Below, piece after piece: positions 1-4,019 of a stretch of DNA of 11,279 nt. The DNA is from Nostoc sp. CHAB 5834 (GTDB taxonomy: Bacteria > Cyanobacteriota > Cyanobacteriia > Cyanobacteriales > Nostocaceae): positions 1 to 11,279 of the forward strand of contig JAIVFU010000162.1 of the NCBI GenBank assembly GCA_020829485.1, written 5' to 3'. The position numbers were made by a program, and so were the translations under genes. Each line of letters starts with the position of its first letter. The stretch's first letter is position 1. Below the pieces are notes generated by a model that saw only the letters and a list, made by a program, of their open reading frames with translations, made no database searches and had not been told where the DNA came from.

Positions 1-473
1 TCAATTCCGCTATAGGCGTGGCAAGTACAAGTTACTTCGTACTGATAAAGTTTCACCTCGTAAAAATCACCAGTGTTACCCATTGCAATTAATTCGTCCC
101 AATTATCCCCAGGTTGCAATTTGTAGGGGTCAGCCTTTGACCAGCAACGCTCTATTAGAACACTTACAAAGTCAGCTTTTGAGATGAAGCGAGATATTCC
201 ACGAATTTTAATTGTTTCCTTACGCTTCTCGATTTTATTGTGAATGTGCAAGTATACAAAATTCTTATAAACGTCAATTGTTGCATGGTCAATTCCAGCT
301 TTTATCTGTTCTGCTGACCATCCCCATTTTGTAAGTAATACTTTGGTATTTTCTAAACTGTAGAGGTGGCGTAAAGCGTAATCATCACCATTATTTTCAT
401 GCAGCAAAGATTGGTGAAAAACAGAATAATTGTAGTTAACGCGGGTATGTGCGATCGCAGAAAAACGGGTCAT
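1..473 (-). CDS. Partial protein with CxC (possible SWIM-type zinc finger), C-terminus beyond left edge
   Basis: The reading frame opens at ATG 473 and stays open to base 1, giving 157 complete residues of a longer protein. The visible N-terminal part is mixed polar with no signal peptide or membrane segment. Near the edge is a CTCHAYSG stretch (C149, C151). A CxC of this kind opens SWIM zinc fingers (CxCx(n)CxH), but the CxH half would lie outside the window, so the assignment is a guess. The start is supported by its promoter: a TATAAT box (511-506) overlapping an 18-bp palindrome, 33 nt upstream. The leader ends in GTATCCGACC directly against the ATG, with no Shine-Dalgarno; two other genes in this block share that leader. 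It is separated from the upstream minus-strand gene by a hairpin, so it is probably its own transcription unit. That the frame is a gene is fairly sure; its function is unknown. Confidence 0.7.
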   Translation of the reverse strand, partial: MTRFSAIAHTRVNYNYSVFHQSLLHENNGDDYALRHLYSLENTKVLLTKWGWSAEQIKAGIDHATIDVYKNFVYLHIHNKIEKRKETIKIRGISRFISKADFVSVLIERCWSKADPYKLQPGDNWDELIAMGNTGDFYEVKLYQYEVTCTCHAYSGI

Positions 474-505
474 GGTCGGATACCTAATTTTTAGGGATTT
501 CTCTT

Positions 506-527
506 ATTATAGTGCGTGTACACGCTA
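506..527 (-). promoter_or_regulatory. Promoter -10 box with overlapping 18-bp palindromic operator (site 1)
   Basis: On the plus strand 510-527 reads TAGTGCGTGTACACGCTA, an imperfect palindrome around GTAC. Read on the minus strand, its end runs into a perfect TATAAT (511-506), 33 nt before ATG 473. A protein bound here would cover the -10 box. The same palindrome occurs at 2067, 2119 and 2963. No clear -35 box is seen. Confidence 0.65.
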
Positions 528-560
528 TTAGAGATAAAGATTATGTAAACTTAACAAGTA

Positions 561-589
561 AAGAATGACGCAAATAGTACGTCATTCTT
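561..589 (-). terminator. Hairpin just after the M15-like gene, probable terminator
   Basis: AAGAATGACG (561-570) pairs with CGTCATTCTT (580-589): a 10-bp perfect stem with a 9-nt loop, starting 5 nt after the stop codon of the minus-strand gene at 595. The following minus-strand sequence is only moderately T-rich, so it may be a weak terminator or a 3' stabilising hairpin. It isolates that gene from the promoter at 506-527. Confidence 0.5.
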
Positions 590-594
590 AGTAT

Positions 595-1089
595 TTAAAA
601 CCAGTAGTAATTGCTGTATGGCTTGGGTGTATTCTGCGCTGTAAATTCCCAAACTTTACGCCGTGGTGTCTGCGACCAACTTATATGTACTGGTCTATCT
701 TTGCCGTAGTAATAAATGGAGTCATAATTAAGAGTTCTTAAAAACCCAATGACTTTTGTACTGTCAACTCCTACAATTTTAAAATCACAAGCAGCGCCCA
801 GATGTTTGCAGTAATAATTGCCTTTGGTGTTTCGTTCATGTGCGGTATGCTGATCAACTTTTACGCAGATGCGGGATTTTTCAAGGTTTAAAAACTTCAA
901 TAAATCCTTGCTACAAAAACCGTAAGTTAACTTAAAATTCTCAGCACCGAAGCGATGAACAACTGGGGTGAGGATGGAAGTTTGCAAGTTAACTAAAGCT
1001 TGCTCACTCTCTGGATTCTCAGGATAAGGATTGATGAGGTGTGAGTATTTGGAATAGGTCTGTGAACAGGTGCAAAGTTCTTCGAGCAT
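595..1089 (-). CDS. M15/DD-peptidase-fold-like protein, possibly non-catalytic
   Basis: A 164-aa protein without signal peptide. An N-terminal part with CTC (6-8) and a helical stretch with PENPES (23-28) is followed by LTYGFCS (54-60), DQHTAHE (79-85), GAACDF (98-103) and HISW (135-138). The Gly-x-Ala-x-Asp-Phe then a late His-Ile resembles M15 / Hedgehog-type DD-peptidases, whose zinc site is HxxGxAxD plus a later His. Here the position expected for the first His is Lys95, with His96 one place along, so the zinc site is altered or other histidines (H81, H84) substitute. The role is unknown; a cell-wall enzyme would normally need export, which is not visible. It is last in a loose minus-strand series (2019, 1725, 1438, 1089). 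The ATG is preceded by a C-rich leader without Shine-Dalgarno. Confidence 0.6.
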   Translation of the reverse strand: MLEELCTCSQTYSKYSHLINPYPENPESEQALVNLQTSILTPVVHRFGAENFKLTYGFCSKDLLKFLNLEKSRICVKVDQHTAHERNTKGNYYCKHLGAACDFKIVGVDSTKVIGFLRTLNYDSIYYYGKDRPVHISWSQTPRRKVWEFTAQNTPKPYSNYYWF

Positions 1090-1091
1090 TT

Positions 1092-1119
1092 GGTGGGTGG
1101 GTGGGGGTGGCGGCGGTGG
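1092..1119 (+). other. G-rich tract (possible G-quadruplex) in leader of the M15-like gene
   Basis: The plus strand carries GG, GGG, GGG, GGGGG and GG runs separated by single T between 1092 and 1110, then GGCGGCGG-type sequence to 1119. This is unlike the surrounding AT-rich DNA. It lies in the 5' leader of the minus-strand gene starting at 1089, so the mRNA copy is C-rich. A two-tier quadruplex on the plus strand is possible; three-tier would need one more G3 run. Confidence 0.4.
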
Positions 1120-1144
1120 TTAAATTCTTCTTGATGAAGAGAGA

Positions 1145-1193
1145 GCGATCGCTGTGGTTGAGCGATGCCTACGGTCAGTCGTAGACCATCGCT
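1145..1193. repeat. Short dispersed repeat with HIP1 and hairpin
   Basis: A HIP1 site (1145-1152) is followed by an inverted repeat: AGCGATG (1161-1167) with CATCGCT (1187-1193) and, inside it, CTACG (1169-1173) with CGTAG (1180-1184). This is the mosaic 'gcgatgcctacgg' type of small dispersed repeat common in filamentous cyanobacteria. It fills the gap between the 79-aa gene and the M15-like gene. Confidence 0.6.
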
Positions 1194-1198
1194 TAGAC

Positions 1199-1438
1199 TT
1201 AATTACTGATTGAATCTGCCCTTAAAATTGGAGCCATTGAAAACTGTCCTTGTGGGTAACAATATTCTTCTGTTCCATCTAGATAAATCTTTCTCTTTGT
1301 AATTTCGTTGTGGTTTTTTATGGTGATAAATGATTTTGTCCTACTGAGTATTTCGTATTTGAATACGCACTCATGGTCACAAATTGACCTACATTGATAA
1401 ACCTTTCCTACGATAAATTGAGTCGTTGCTTTTTTCAT
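1199..1438 (-). CDS. Small protein of unknown function, 79 aa
   Basis: No function is recognised. The protein is soluble, beta-rich in appearance and basic: MKKATTQF, then VGKVYQCRSICDHECVF with three cysteines and a histidine (C16, C20, H22, C24), then a KSFITIKN strand and a C-terminal GQFSMAPI segment. The overall shape (short strands, KxYxCRSICDH) suggests a compact beta-barrel, and the closely spaced Cys/His cluster could bind metal; both are inference. The ATG is preceded at 1 nt by GTATCCGACC (1449-1440 on this strand), the leader motif seen also before 473 and 2019, rather than by a Shine-Dalgarno. An exact copy of the 11-mer TTCTTAGAGGA (1460-1470) lies 21 nt upstream. A dispersed repeat follows the gene. 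Confidence 0.7.
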   Translation of the reverse strand: MKKATTQFIVGKVYQCRSICDHECVFKYEILSRTKSFITIKNHNEITKRKIYLDGTEEYCYPQGQFSMAPILRADSISN

Positions 1439-1439
1439 T

Positions 1440-1449
1440 GGTCGGATAC
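1440..1449 (-). promoter_or_regulatory. Shared leader motif GTAYCCGACC before start codons
   Basis: On the minus strand GTATCCGACC lies 1 nt before ATG 1438. The same 10 bases lie directly before ATG 473 (483-474), and GTACCCGACC lies 18 nt before ATG 2019 (2047-2038). None of these three genes has a Shine-Dalgarno, so the motif may serve translation or mRNA-level control. Its mechanism is unknown. Confidence 0.45.
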
Positions 1450-1473
1450 TTTTGTATTTTTCTTAGAGGATGT

Positions 1474-1514
1474 TCGCGCAGCGTCTCGTTGGCGCAGCCT
1501 CTCGTAGAGAAGAG
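1474..1514. repeat. Short dispersed repeat ('cgttggcgcagcctctcg' type)
   Basis: This segment holds CGTTGGCGCAGCCTCTC (1487-1503) and the small inverted repeat CTCTcgtAGAG. The first 17 bases recur with one mismatch at 2355-2371 inside the ribbon-helix-helix gene, showing that it is a mobile or dispersed repeat rather than part of a gene here. Two HIP1 sites follow at 1523 and 1538. Confidence 0.6.
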
Positions 1515-1554
1515 AAGGGAGGGCGATCGCCCTAGTTGCGATCGCAGGAGAGAG

Positions 1555-1725
1555 TTAATTTACTTTGAAAATTTCTTCAATTAAATTCACATTAAAGCTG
1601 CCGTAACTCCAGCAAACTTTGCACCATTTTGAATTTATGTATTCTTCAAATATGCCTTCGTTTCTGCTAACTTCTTTGGTGAATCGAGAGAAGTGTTTTA
1701 CTCTGTCGCCTTTTTGAAATTCCAT
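1555..1725 (-). CDS. Small protein of unknown function, 56 aa
   Basis: A short open frame from ATG 1725 to TAA 1555. The start has a good Shine-Dalgarno, AAGGAAAG, 7 nt upstream, unlike its neighbours. The protein begins MEFQKGDRVKHF, a pattern typical of small beta-barrel domains (KGDRVxH as in SH3- or KOW-like folds), followed by a polar helix (residues 15-30), then WCKVCW with a CxxC (C35, C38) and a C-terminal NVNLIEEIFKVN. No family is recognised. Codon use looks like its neighbours, and it sits between dispersed repeats in the same minus-strand series. That it is translated is likely because of the ribosome site and coherent composition; its function is unknown. Confidence 0.55.
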   Translation of the reverse strand: MEFQKGDRVKHFSRFTKEVSRNEGIFEEYINSKWCKVCWSYGSFNVNLIEEIFKVN

Positions 1726-1760
1726 CTGTGCTTTCCTTAAATAATTTAAATGTTGAGAGA

Positions 1761-1803
1761 GCGATCGCTAAAGTTAAAGCGATGCCTGCGGCGGCAAGCA
1801 ACG
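1761..1803. repeat. Short dispersed repeat with HIP1
   Basis: A HIP1 site (1761-1768) is followed by AGCGATGCCTGCGGCGGC (from 1778), a relative of the element at 1161-1193 though without its full inverted repeat. It separates the 66-aa and 56-aa genes. Confidence 0.5.
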
Positions 1804-1818
1804 CAGATATTAACTTTC

Positions 1819-2019
1819 TTAAAAAGGAACAACAAATCTTTTAAAGTAAACCTCTAAATCTGAGGGATTTAGTAAAACTTCGTTACCTTTAGAATCTGCA
1901 CAAATAATTCGTAAATATTGCTTTTCATCAATTAATTCGCATTTTCCGCCAACAATTTCCACGTAATCGTTAATGCTGGGGATGAAAATTGATGCTGTGC
2001 AAGTTTTATCAGATGTCAT
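1819..2019 (-). CDS. Small protein of unknown function, 66 aa
   Basis: No family is recognised. From ATG 2019 the protein reads MTSDKTCTASIFIPSINDY, then VEIVGGKCELIDEKQYLRII with strand-like alternation, then a polar C-terminus ending in RFVVPF. It looks like a small soluble beta protein with three cysteines (7, 27, 40). An in-frame GTG at 2049 would add ten residues. I prefer the ATG, because the leader motif GTACCCGACC (2047-2038) then stays in the untranslated leader as at the two sister genes, though here it is 18 nt from the start. A TATAAT box (2059-2054) and an 18-bp palindrome (2067-2084) lie upstream, making this the first gene of the minus-strand series. Confidence 0.6.
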   Translation of the reverse strand: MTSDKTCTASIFIPSINDYVEIVGGKCELIDEKQYLRIICADSKGNEVLLNPSDLEVYFKRFVVPF

Positions 2020-2053
2020 GGCTTCGCCTTTGTCCTTGGTCGGGTACACCTAT

Positions 2054-2084
2054 ATTATAGCTTGATTAGCGCGTGTACGCGCTA
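2054..2084 (-). promoter_or_regulatory. Promoter and 18-bp operator (site 2)
   Basis: TAGCGCGTGTACGCGCTA (2067-2084) is a perfect palindrome: 8-bp arms around a 2-bp GT centre. On the minus strand a TATAAT box follows at 2059-2054, placing the operator in the -35 to -10 region of the promoter for the 66-aa gene. It is the best-formed of the four sites and lies 34 bp from site 3, so two divergent promoters share this 90-bp region. Confidence 0.65.
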
Positions 2085-2118
2085 TTGCAAAACAATCTTC
2101 ATGGAATCTTTAATAATA

Positions 2119-2140
2119 TAGCGCGTGTACAGGCTAATAT
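2119..2140 (+). promoter_or_regulatory. Promoter -10 box with overlapping operator (site 3)
   Basis: TAGCGCGTGTACAGGCTA (2119-2136) matches site 2 except for two bases in the right arm. A -10-like TAATAT (2135-2140) overlaps its end, 26 nt before the ATG of the ribbon-helix-helix gene at 2167. The geometry is the same as at sites 1 and 4, which suggests autoregulation of that gene. Confidence 0.6.
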
Positions 2141-2166
2141 GAAAATGCAGATTATGGATAAAAAAT

Positions 2167-2625
2167 ATGGCTAGGATTGGGGGTAATCCCGATTTTGGGA
2201 CTAAGTATAAATTTGATTTTGGTAATGAAGAGGTGAGAAGTCAGGCGCTAACTATTCGTGTAACGCCTTCATTCTTAGAGGAAGTAAAAAATATCGCCGG
2301 CGATCGCTATCGGGATTTTTGCAGAGATGCGATCGCGGCAGCAGTAAAGCGGCACGTTGGCGAAGCCTCTCTCCGAGAGGCCGCCACTGAAACTAAAACA
2401 GAGACAACTGGACTGGCGACGGCTGACCAACCACAGCAGCACAACCAAACCACCCAGCTAAACCTGGAACTGGAGACAGACCCCACGCCGGAGGAACAGG
2501 TAGCGACCCCAAAAAAACAACGCAAGGAACGCCAGACCCCAGCGCGAAAGCAAGCGAAGCCCACGACCCAGACCCGCCGCCGCAAAAACACCGCGACTGA
2601 GACGACGACGGAACAAGGCCAGTAG
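2167..2625 (+). CDS. Ribbon-helix-helix-like DNA-binding protein with low-complexity tail
   Basis: The first 62 residues form a coherent domain: MARIGGNPDFGTKYKFDFG, then a strand SQALTIRVTP (25-34), a helix FLEEVKNIAG and a second helix YRDFCRDAIAAAVKR. This fits the MetJ/Arc/CopG strand-helix-helix pattern and resembles small proteins of cyanobacterial plasmids. It would act as a dimeric DNA-binding protein. Residues 63-73 (HVGEASLREAA) are encoded by a dispersed repeat (2355-2383). The remaining tail (74-152) is rich in Thr, Gln, Lys and Arg and lies antisense to the SLOG-like gene from 2393 on, so it is probably read-through rather than a selected domain. An operator-like palindrome overlaps its promoter, and three related sites flank neighbouring genes, which makes it the best candidate regulator. 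No clear Shine-Dalgarno. Domain call moderately sure; DNA target inferred. Confidence 0.65.
   Translation: MARIGGNPDFGTKYKFDFGNEEVRSQALTIRVTPSFLEEVKNIAGDRYRDFCRDAIAAAVKRHVGEASLREAATETKTETTGLATADQPQQHNQTTQLNLELETDPTPEEQVATPKKQRKERQTPARKQAKPTTQTRRRKNTATETTTEQGQ
2355..2383. repeat. Dispersed repeat inserted in frame in the ribbon-helix-helix gene
   Basis: CGTTGGCGAAGCCTCTC (2355-2371) matches 1487-1503 with one mismatch and continues into an inverted repeat, GCCTCTC / GAGAGGC. It encodes HVGEASLREAA at the boundary between the DNA-binding domain and the low-complexity tail. Confidence 0.6.
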
Positions 2626-2932
2626 GGCAGGTGGAAGAAGGGAACGAAACCCACAAACCACCACCTGCACCCACGGCACGGACACACGCCACAGACCGCG
2701 CTGCGAACGCCCCACGGCCACGCCCCCACTGGCCACTAGAAACCGCGAACACCTCGGCAGTGGGAAAAGCTGACCGGAAAAACGCATCAACGCCAGCCGC
2801 GCAACCGACCAACACGCAGGAGCCAGCAGGAACAGCAGCAGCAGCCGCAGACAACGGCGCGGGAGACAAGCCCCACTTGCGGGAGCCAGAGAAACCAAAG
2901 CAGGTGTAGCGCGTAAAAATGGCTGAAAGCAT
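2393..2932 (-). CDS. SLOG/DprA-like Rossmann nucleotide-binding protein ending in a beta-clamp motif
   Basis: A 179-aa Ala/Gly/Ser/Val-rich protein whose motifs fall in the order expected of the SLOG (Smf/DprA-LOG) fold: FSGSR (14-18) after the first strand, LVGCAAGVDAFFR (41-53), GRGAFAARSVACVRAV (72-87), LWVSFPSS (93-100), GGGSGSWASLAFALGSG (118-134) and PCVVFLG (136-142). The glycine motif and the SGSR / GCAxGVD pair indicate binding of a nucleotide or nucleic acid. The last five residues, QLSLF (175-179), match the consensus bacterial beta sliding clamp-binding motif. The gene is far more GC-rich than its surroundings and has no HIP1 site, so it may be acquired. Its promoter TATAAT (2964-2959) overlaps an 18-bp palindrome. 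Other frames here, including a plus-strand one at 2631-2909, are low-complexity shadows. The fold is fairly sure; the role (DNA processing, defence, plasmid maintenance) is open. Confidence 0.7.
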   Translation of the reverse strand: MLSAIFTRYTCFGFSGSRKWGLSPAPLSAAAAAVPAGSCVLVGCAAGVDAFFRSAFPTAEVFAVSSGQWGRGRGAFAARSVACVRAVGAGGGLWVSFPSSTCPTGLVPSSSQSRCFCGGGSGSWASLAFALGSGVPCVVFLGSLPVPPAWGLSPVPGLAGWFGCAAVVGQPSPVQLSLF

Positions 2933-2956
2933 GGCTGTGTAAAAATTGCAGGTAAC

Positions 2957-2986
2957 TTATTATAGCACGTACACGCGCTATAATAA
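2957..2986. promoter_or_regulatory. Extended palindromic operator with -10 boxes in both directions (site 4)
   Basis: The 18-bp core TAGCACGTACACGCGCTA (2963-2980) is extended by TTATTA / TAATAA to a 30-bp near-perfect palindrome. As a result a TATAAT is present on both strands: 2964-2959 facing the SLOG-like gene (ATG 2932, 26 nt away) and 2979-2984 facing right into 2987-3240. A regulator bound here would control both promoters. The leftward promoter is well supported by its position; the rightward one rests on sequence only. Confidence 0.65.
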
Positions 2987-3027
2987 CTTTTTTTCGGGTG
3001 CGAGCGCTAGCGAGCAGTGAAGAAGTA

Positions 3028-3138
3028 ATGCGAAGTCTCGTTATTTTGAGGATCTTTTTCTTGATTGCAGAAATACCCTTACCTCTCCTTCTTTTTCTCT
3101 TCTTTCTTCCTCCTGCAAGTTGTTTTTTTATCTCTTAG
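3028..3138 (+). CDS. Possible small hydrophobic peptide, 36 aa
   Basis: ATG 3028 opens a frame that ends at TAG 3136-3138. The peptide starts MRSLVILRIFFLIAEIPL and continues as an almost unbroken hydrophobic run (Leu, Phe, Pro) ending in CFFIS, consistent with a single membrane-spanning segment. A purine-rich GAAGAAG lies just before the ATG. It is bounded by the rightward TATAAT at 2979-2984 and by the hairpin at 3159-3236, so it could be a discrete short transcript. The caution is that the coding strand here is a polypyrimidine tract, which gives Leu/Phe/Pro codons in any reading; the DNA tract rather than the peptide may be what matters, and the transcript may be non-coding. No match to a known toxin family is claimed. 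Confidence 0.25.
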   Translation: MRSLVILRIFFLIAEIPLPLLLFLFFLPPASCFFIS

Positions 3139-3158
3139 TAAAAAAACAATTTGCCATT

Positions 3159-3236
3159 CTTTTTTTAGAACCCCAAAAAAAGTTATTTCATGCCCTAAGA
3201 GGGCATGAAAAAATGACTTTTTGGTTCTAAAAAAAG
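3159..3236. terminator. Long inverted repeat, probable bidirectional terminator
   Basis: An inner perfect stem TTTCATGCCCT / AGGGCATGAAA with loop AAG (3197-3199) sits inside a longer imperfect one whose ends are CTTTTTTTAGAACC and GGTTCTAAAAAAAG. On the minus strand the inner stem is followed within a few bases by a T7 run, on the plus strand by T5. It would terminate the minus-strand nuclease transcript and any rightward transcript from site 4. Confidence 0.65.
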
Positions 3237-3240
3237 ACTC

Positions 3241-3264
3241 TTTCTGTGTGTACTCACACTGAAA
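3241..3264 (-). terminator. Hairpin 3' of the nuclease gene
   Basis: Ten-base arms 3241-3250 and 3255-3264 pair with one mismatch around a TACT loop. On the minus strand the hairpin is followed by GAGTC and then T7, which fits a Rho-independent terminator for the thermonuclease gene, in tandem with the long inverted repeat just beyond. Because it is centred on GTAC it could be mistaken for an operator. Confidence 0.45.
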
Positions 3265-3383
3265 GGTATTTCTTAGTTTGAGCGAAGCGAATCAATATAA
3301 TTTCTTTATTTGCCGTACCAACCCCTTGCGAAAGCATTGGGTAACTAAACACGACCAGCACCGAAACACAGTGAGCAGTGGCG

Positions 3384-3935
3384 TTATCTGTTGCGCTGCT
3401 GTTTGCGATAGTCCCAAGGCTTTTGATAATTCCCTGACCAAACGCCCAGCTTTTTAGACTGTGCGATCGCTTCTGCATTCTCAAAAGGTATCTTATTGGG
3501 ACATTTCCCTACATATTGGGTGTAGATATATGCGTTTCCGCTTGATAGTTGCTCCTCGTTGAAGTTCTTTTCTACCCCATTCTTAGAGGAAAAGACTTCA
3601 GCTACAGTTCGACCATAGCGATCGCTCTCAATCTCACTTACCATCACAGTTTTGTCAACTTCATCAACTAATCTTTGTAAGTTAGCCTTTGATTCTTTCC
3701 CTAAAGGCTGCGATTTTTCTGGGGCATCGATCCCACATAGCCTTAGTTTTTTCTCTCGTCCGTTCATTTGGCGAACTGTGATCGTATCTCCATCACTCAC
3801 CCTAATTACCTGCCATTGTTCTGAGTTTGACATTGGTGGATTAGTCGCGTGTAATCGGTTACATCCCGACACAGCGATCGCAACTAGATAAATTGAAATA
3901 TAAATTTTTCCTACATGAAGTTTAAGATTTTTCAT
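3384..3935 (-). CDS. Thermonuclease (SNase-fold) lipoprotein
   Basis: A 183-aa staphylococcal-nuclease homologue that would hydrolyse DNA and RNA phosphodiester bonds with calcium. An N-terminal hydrophobic segment (IYISIYLVAIAVSGC) ends in a lipobox-like VSGC at Cys25, so the enzyme is probably a lipid-anchored envelope protein. The nuclease domain spans about 42-170: SDGDTI (47-52), LRLCGIDAPEKSQPLG (64-79) and SDRYGR (104-109). Arg65, Asp70, Glu73 and Arg109 match the catalytic Arg35, Asp40, Glu43 and Arg87 of S. aureus nuclease, so it should be active. I use ATG 3935; an in-frame GTG at 3950 would add five residues, and neither has a clear ribosome site. It is transcribed away from the secreted-protein gene at 4020 and is followed by two terminator-like hairpins. 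A role in nutrient scavenging or in limiting foreign DNA is possible. Confidence 0.9.
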   Translation of the reverse strand: MKNLKLHVGKIYISIYLVAIAVSGCNRLHATNPPMSNSEQWQVIRVSDGDTITVRQMNGREKKLRLCGIDAPEKSQPLGKESKANLQRLVDEVDKTVMVSEIESDRYGRTVAEVFSSKNGVEKNFNEEQLSSGNAYIYTQYVGKCPNKIPFENAEAIAQSKKLGVWSGNYQKPWDYRKQQRNR

Positions 3936-4019
3936 ACTTAGATTCAACACTTAACAAAGTAATAATTGTTTCTCTAAGATGGTTGCAGCATACTAATTTG
4001 TCAATGGTGTTACGACGAT

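Larger units (their letters stand above)
2987..3383. other. Intergenic region with no large gene: micro-ORF, pyrimidine tract and hairpins
   Basis: About 400 bp without a long reading frame. From left to right it holds the area downstream of the rightward -10 box of site 4, a GAGCGCTAGCGAGC motif (3002-3015), a 36-codon hydrophobic ORF (3028-3138), a polypyrimidine stretch on the plus strand (about 3077-3117), a long inverted repeat (3159-3236) and a second hairpin (3241-3264). From 3265 to 3383 I see only the untranslated 3' region of the nuclease gene. Confidence 0.5.

Noticed and set aside
1145..1806. The dispersed repeats between the small genes as a CRISPR array
   Set aside because: They differ in sequence, are unevenly spaced by genes, and contain HIP1 and hairpin modules rather than uniform repeat-spacer units.
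2307..2898. Two further minus-strand frames (2307-2729 and 2458-2898)
   Set aside because: They are alternative frames of the GC-rich SLOG-like gene with Val/Leu/Trp/Arg-rich sequence and no recognisable motif.
2631..2909. Plus-strand 92-aa frame just after the ribbon-helix-helix gene
   Set aside because: It is low-complexity (Pro/Ala/Thr), has no motif, and lies entirely antisense to the SLOG-like gene whose motifs are coherent.
3350..3372. Similarity of CCAGCACCGAAACA to the HNH leader hairpin at 10871-10900
   Set aside because: The match is short, interrupted and without the inverted repeat, so chance is the likelier explanation.
3254..3484. Minus-strand 76-aa frame at the end of the nuclease gene
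   Set aside because: It overlaps the thermonuclease C-terminus in another frame and has no start signal or motif.
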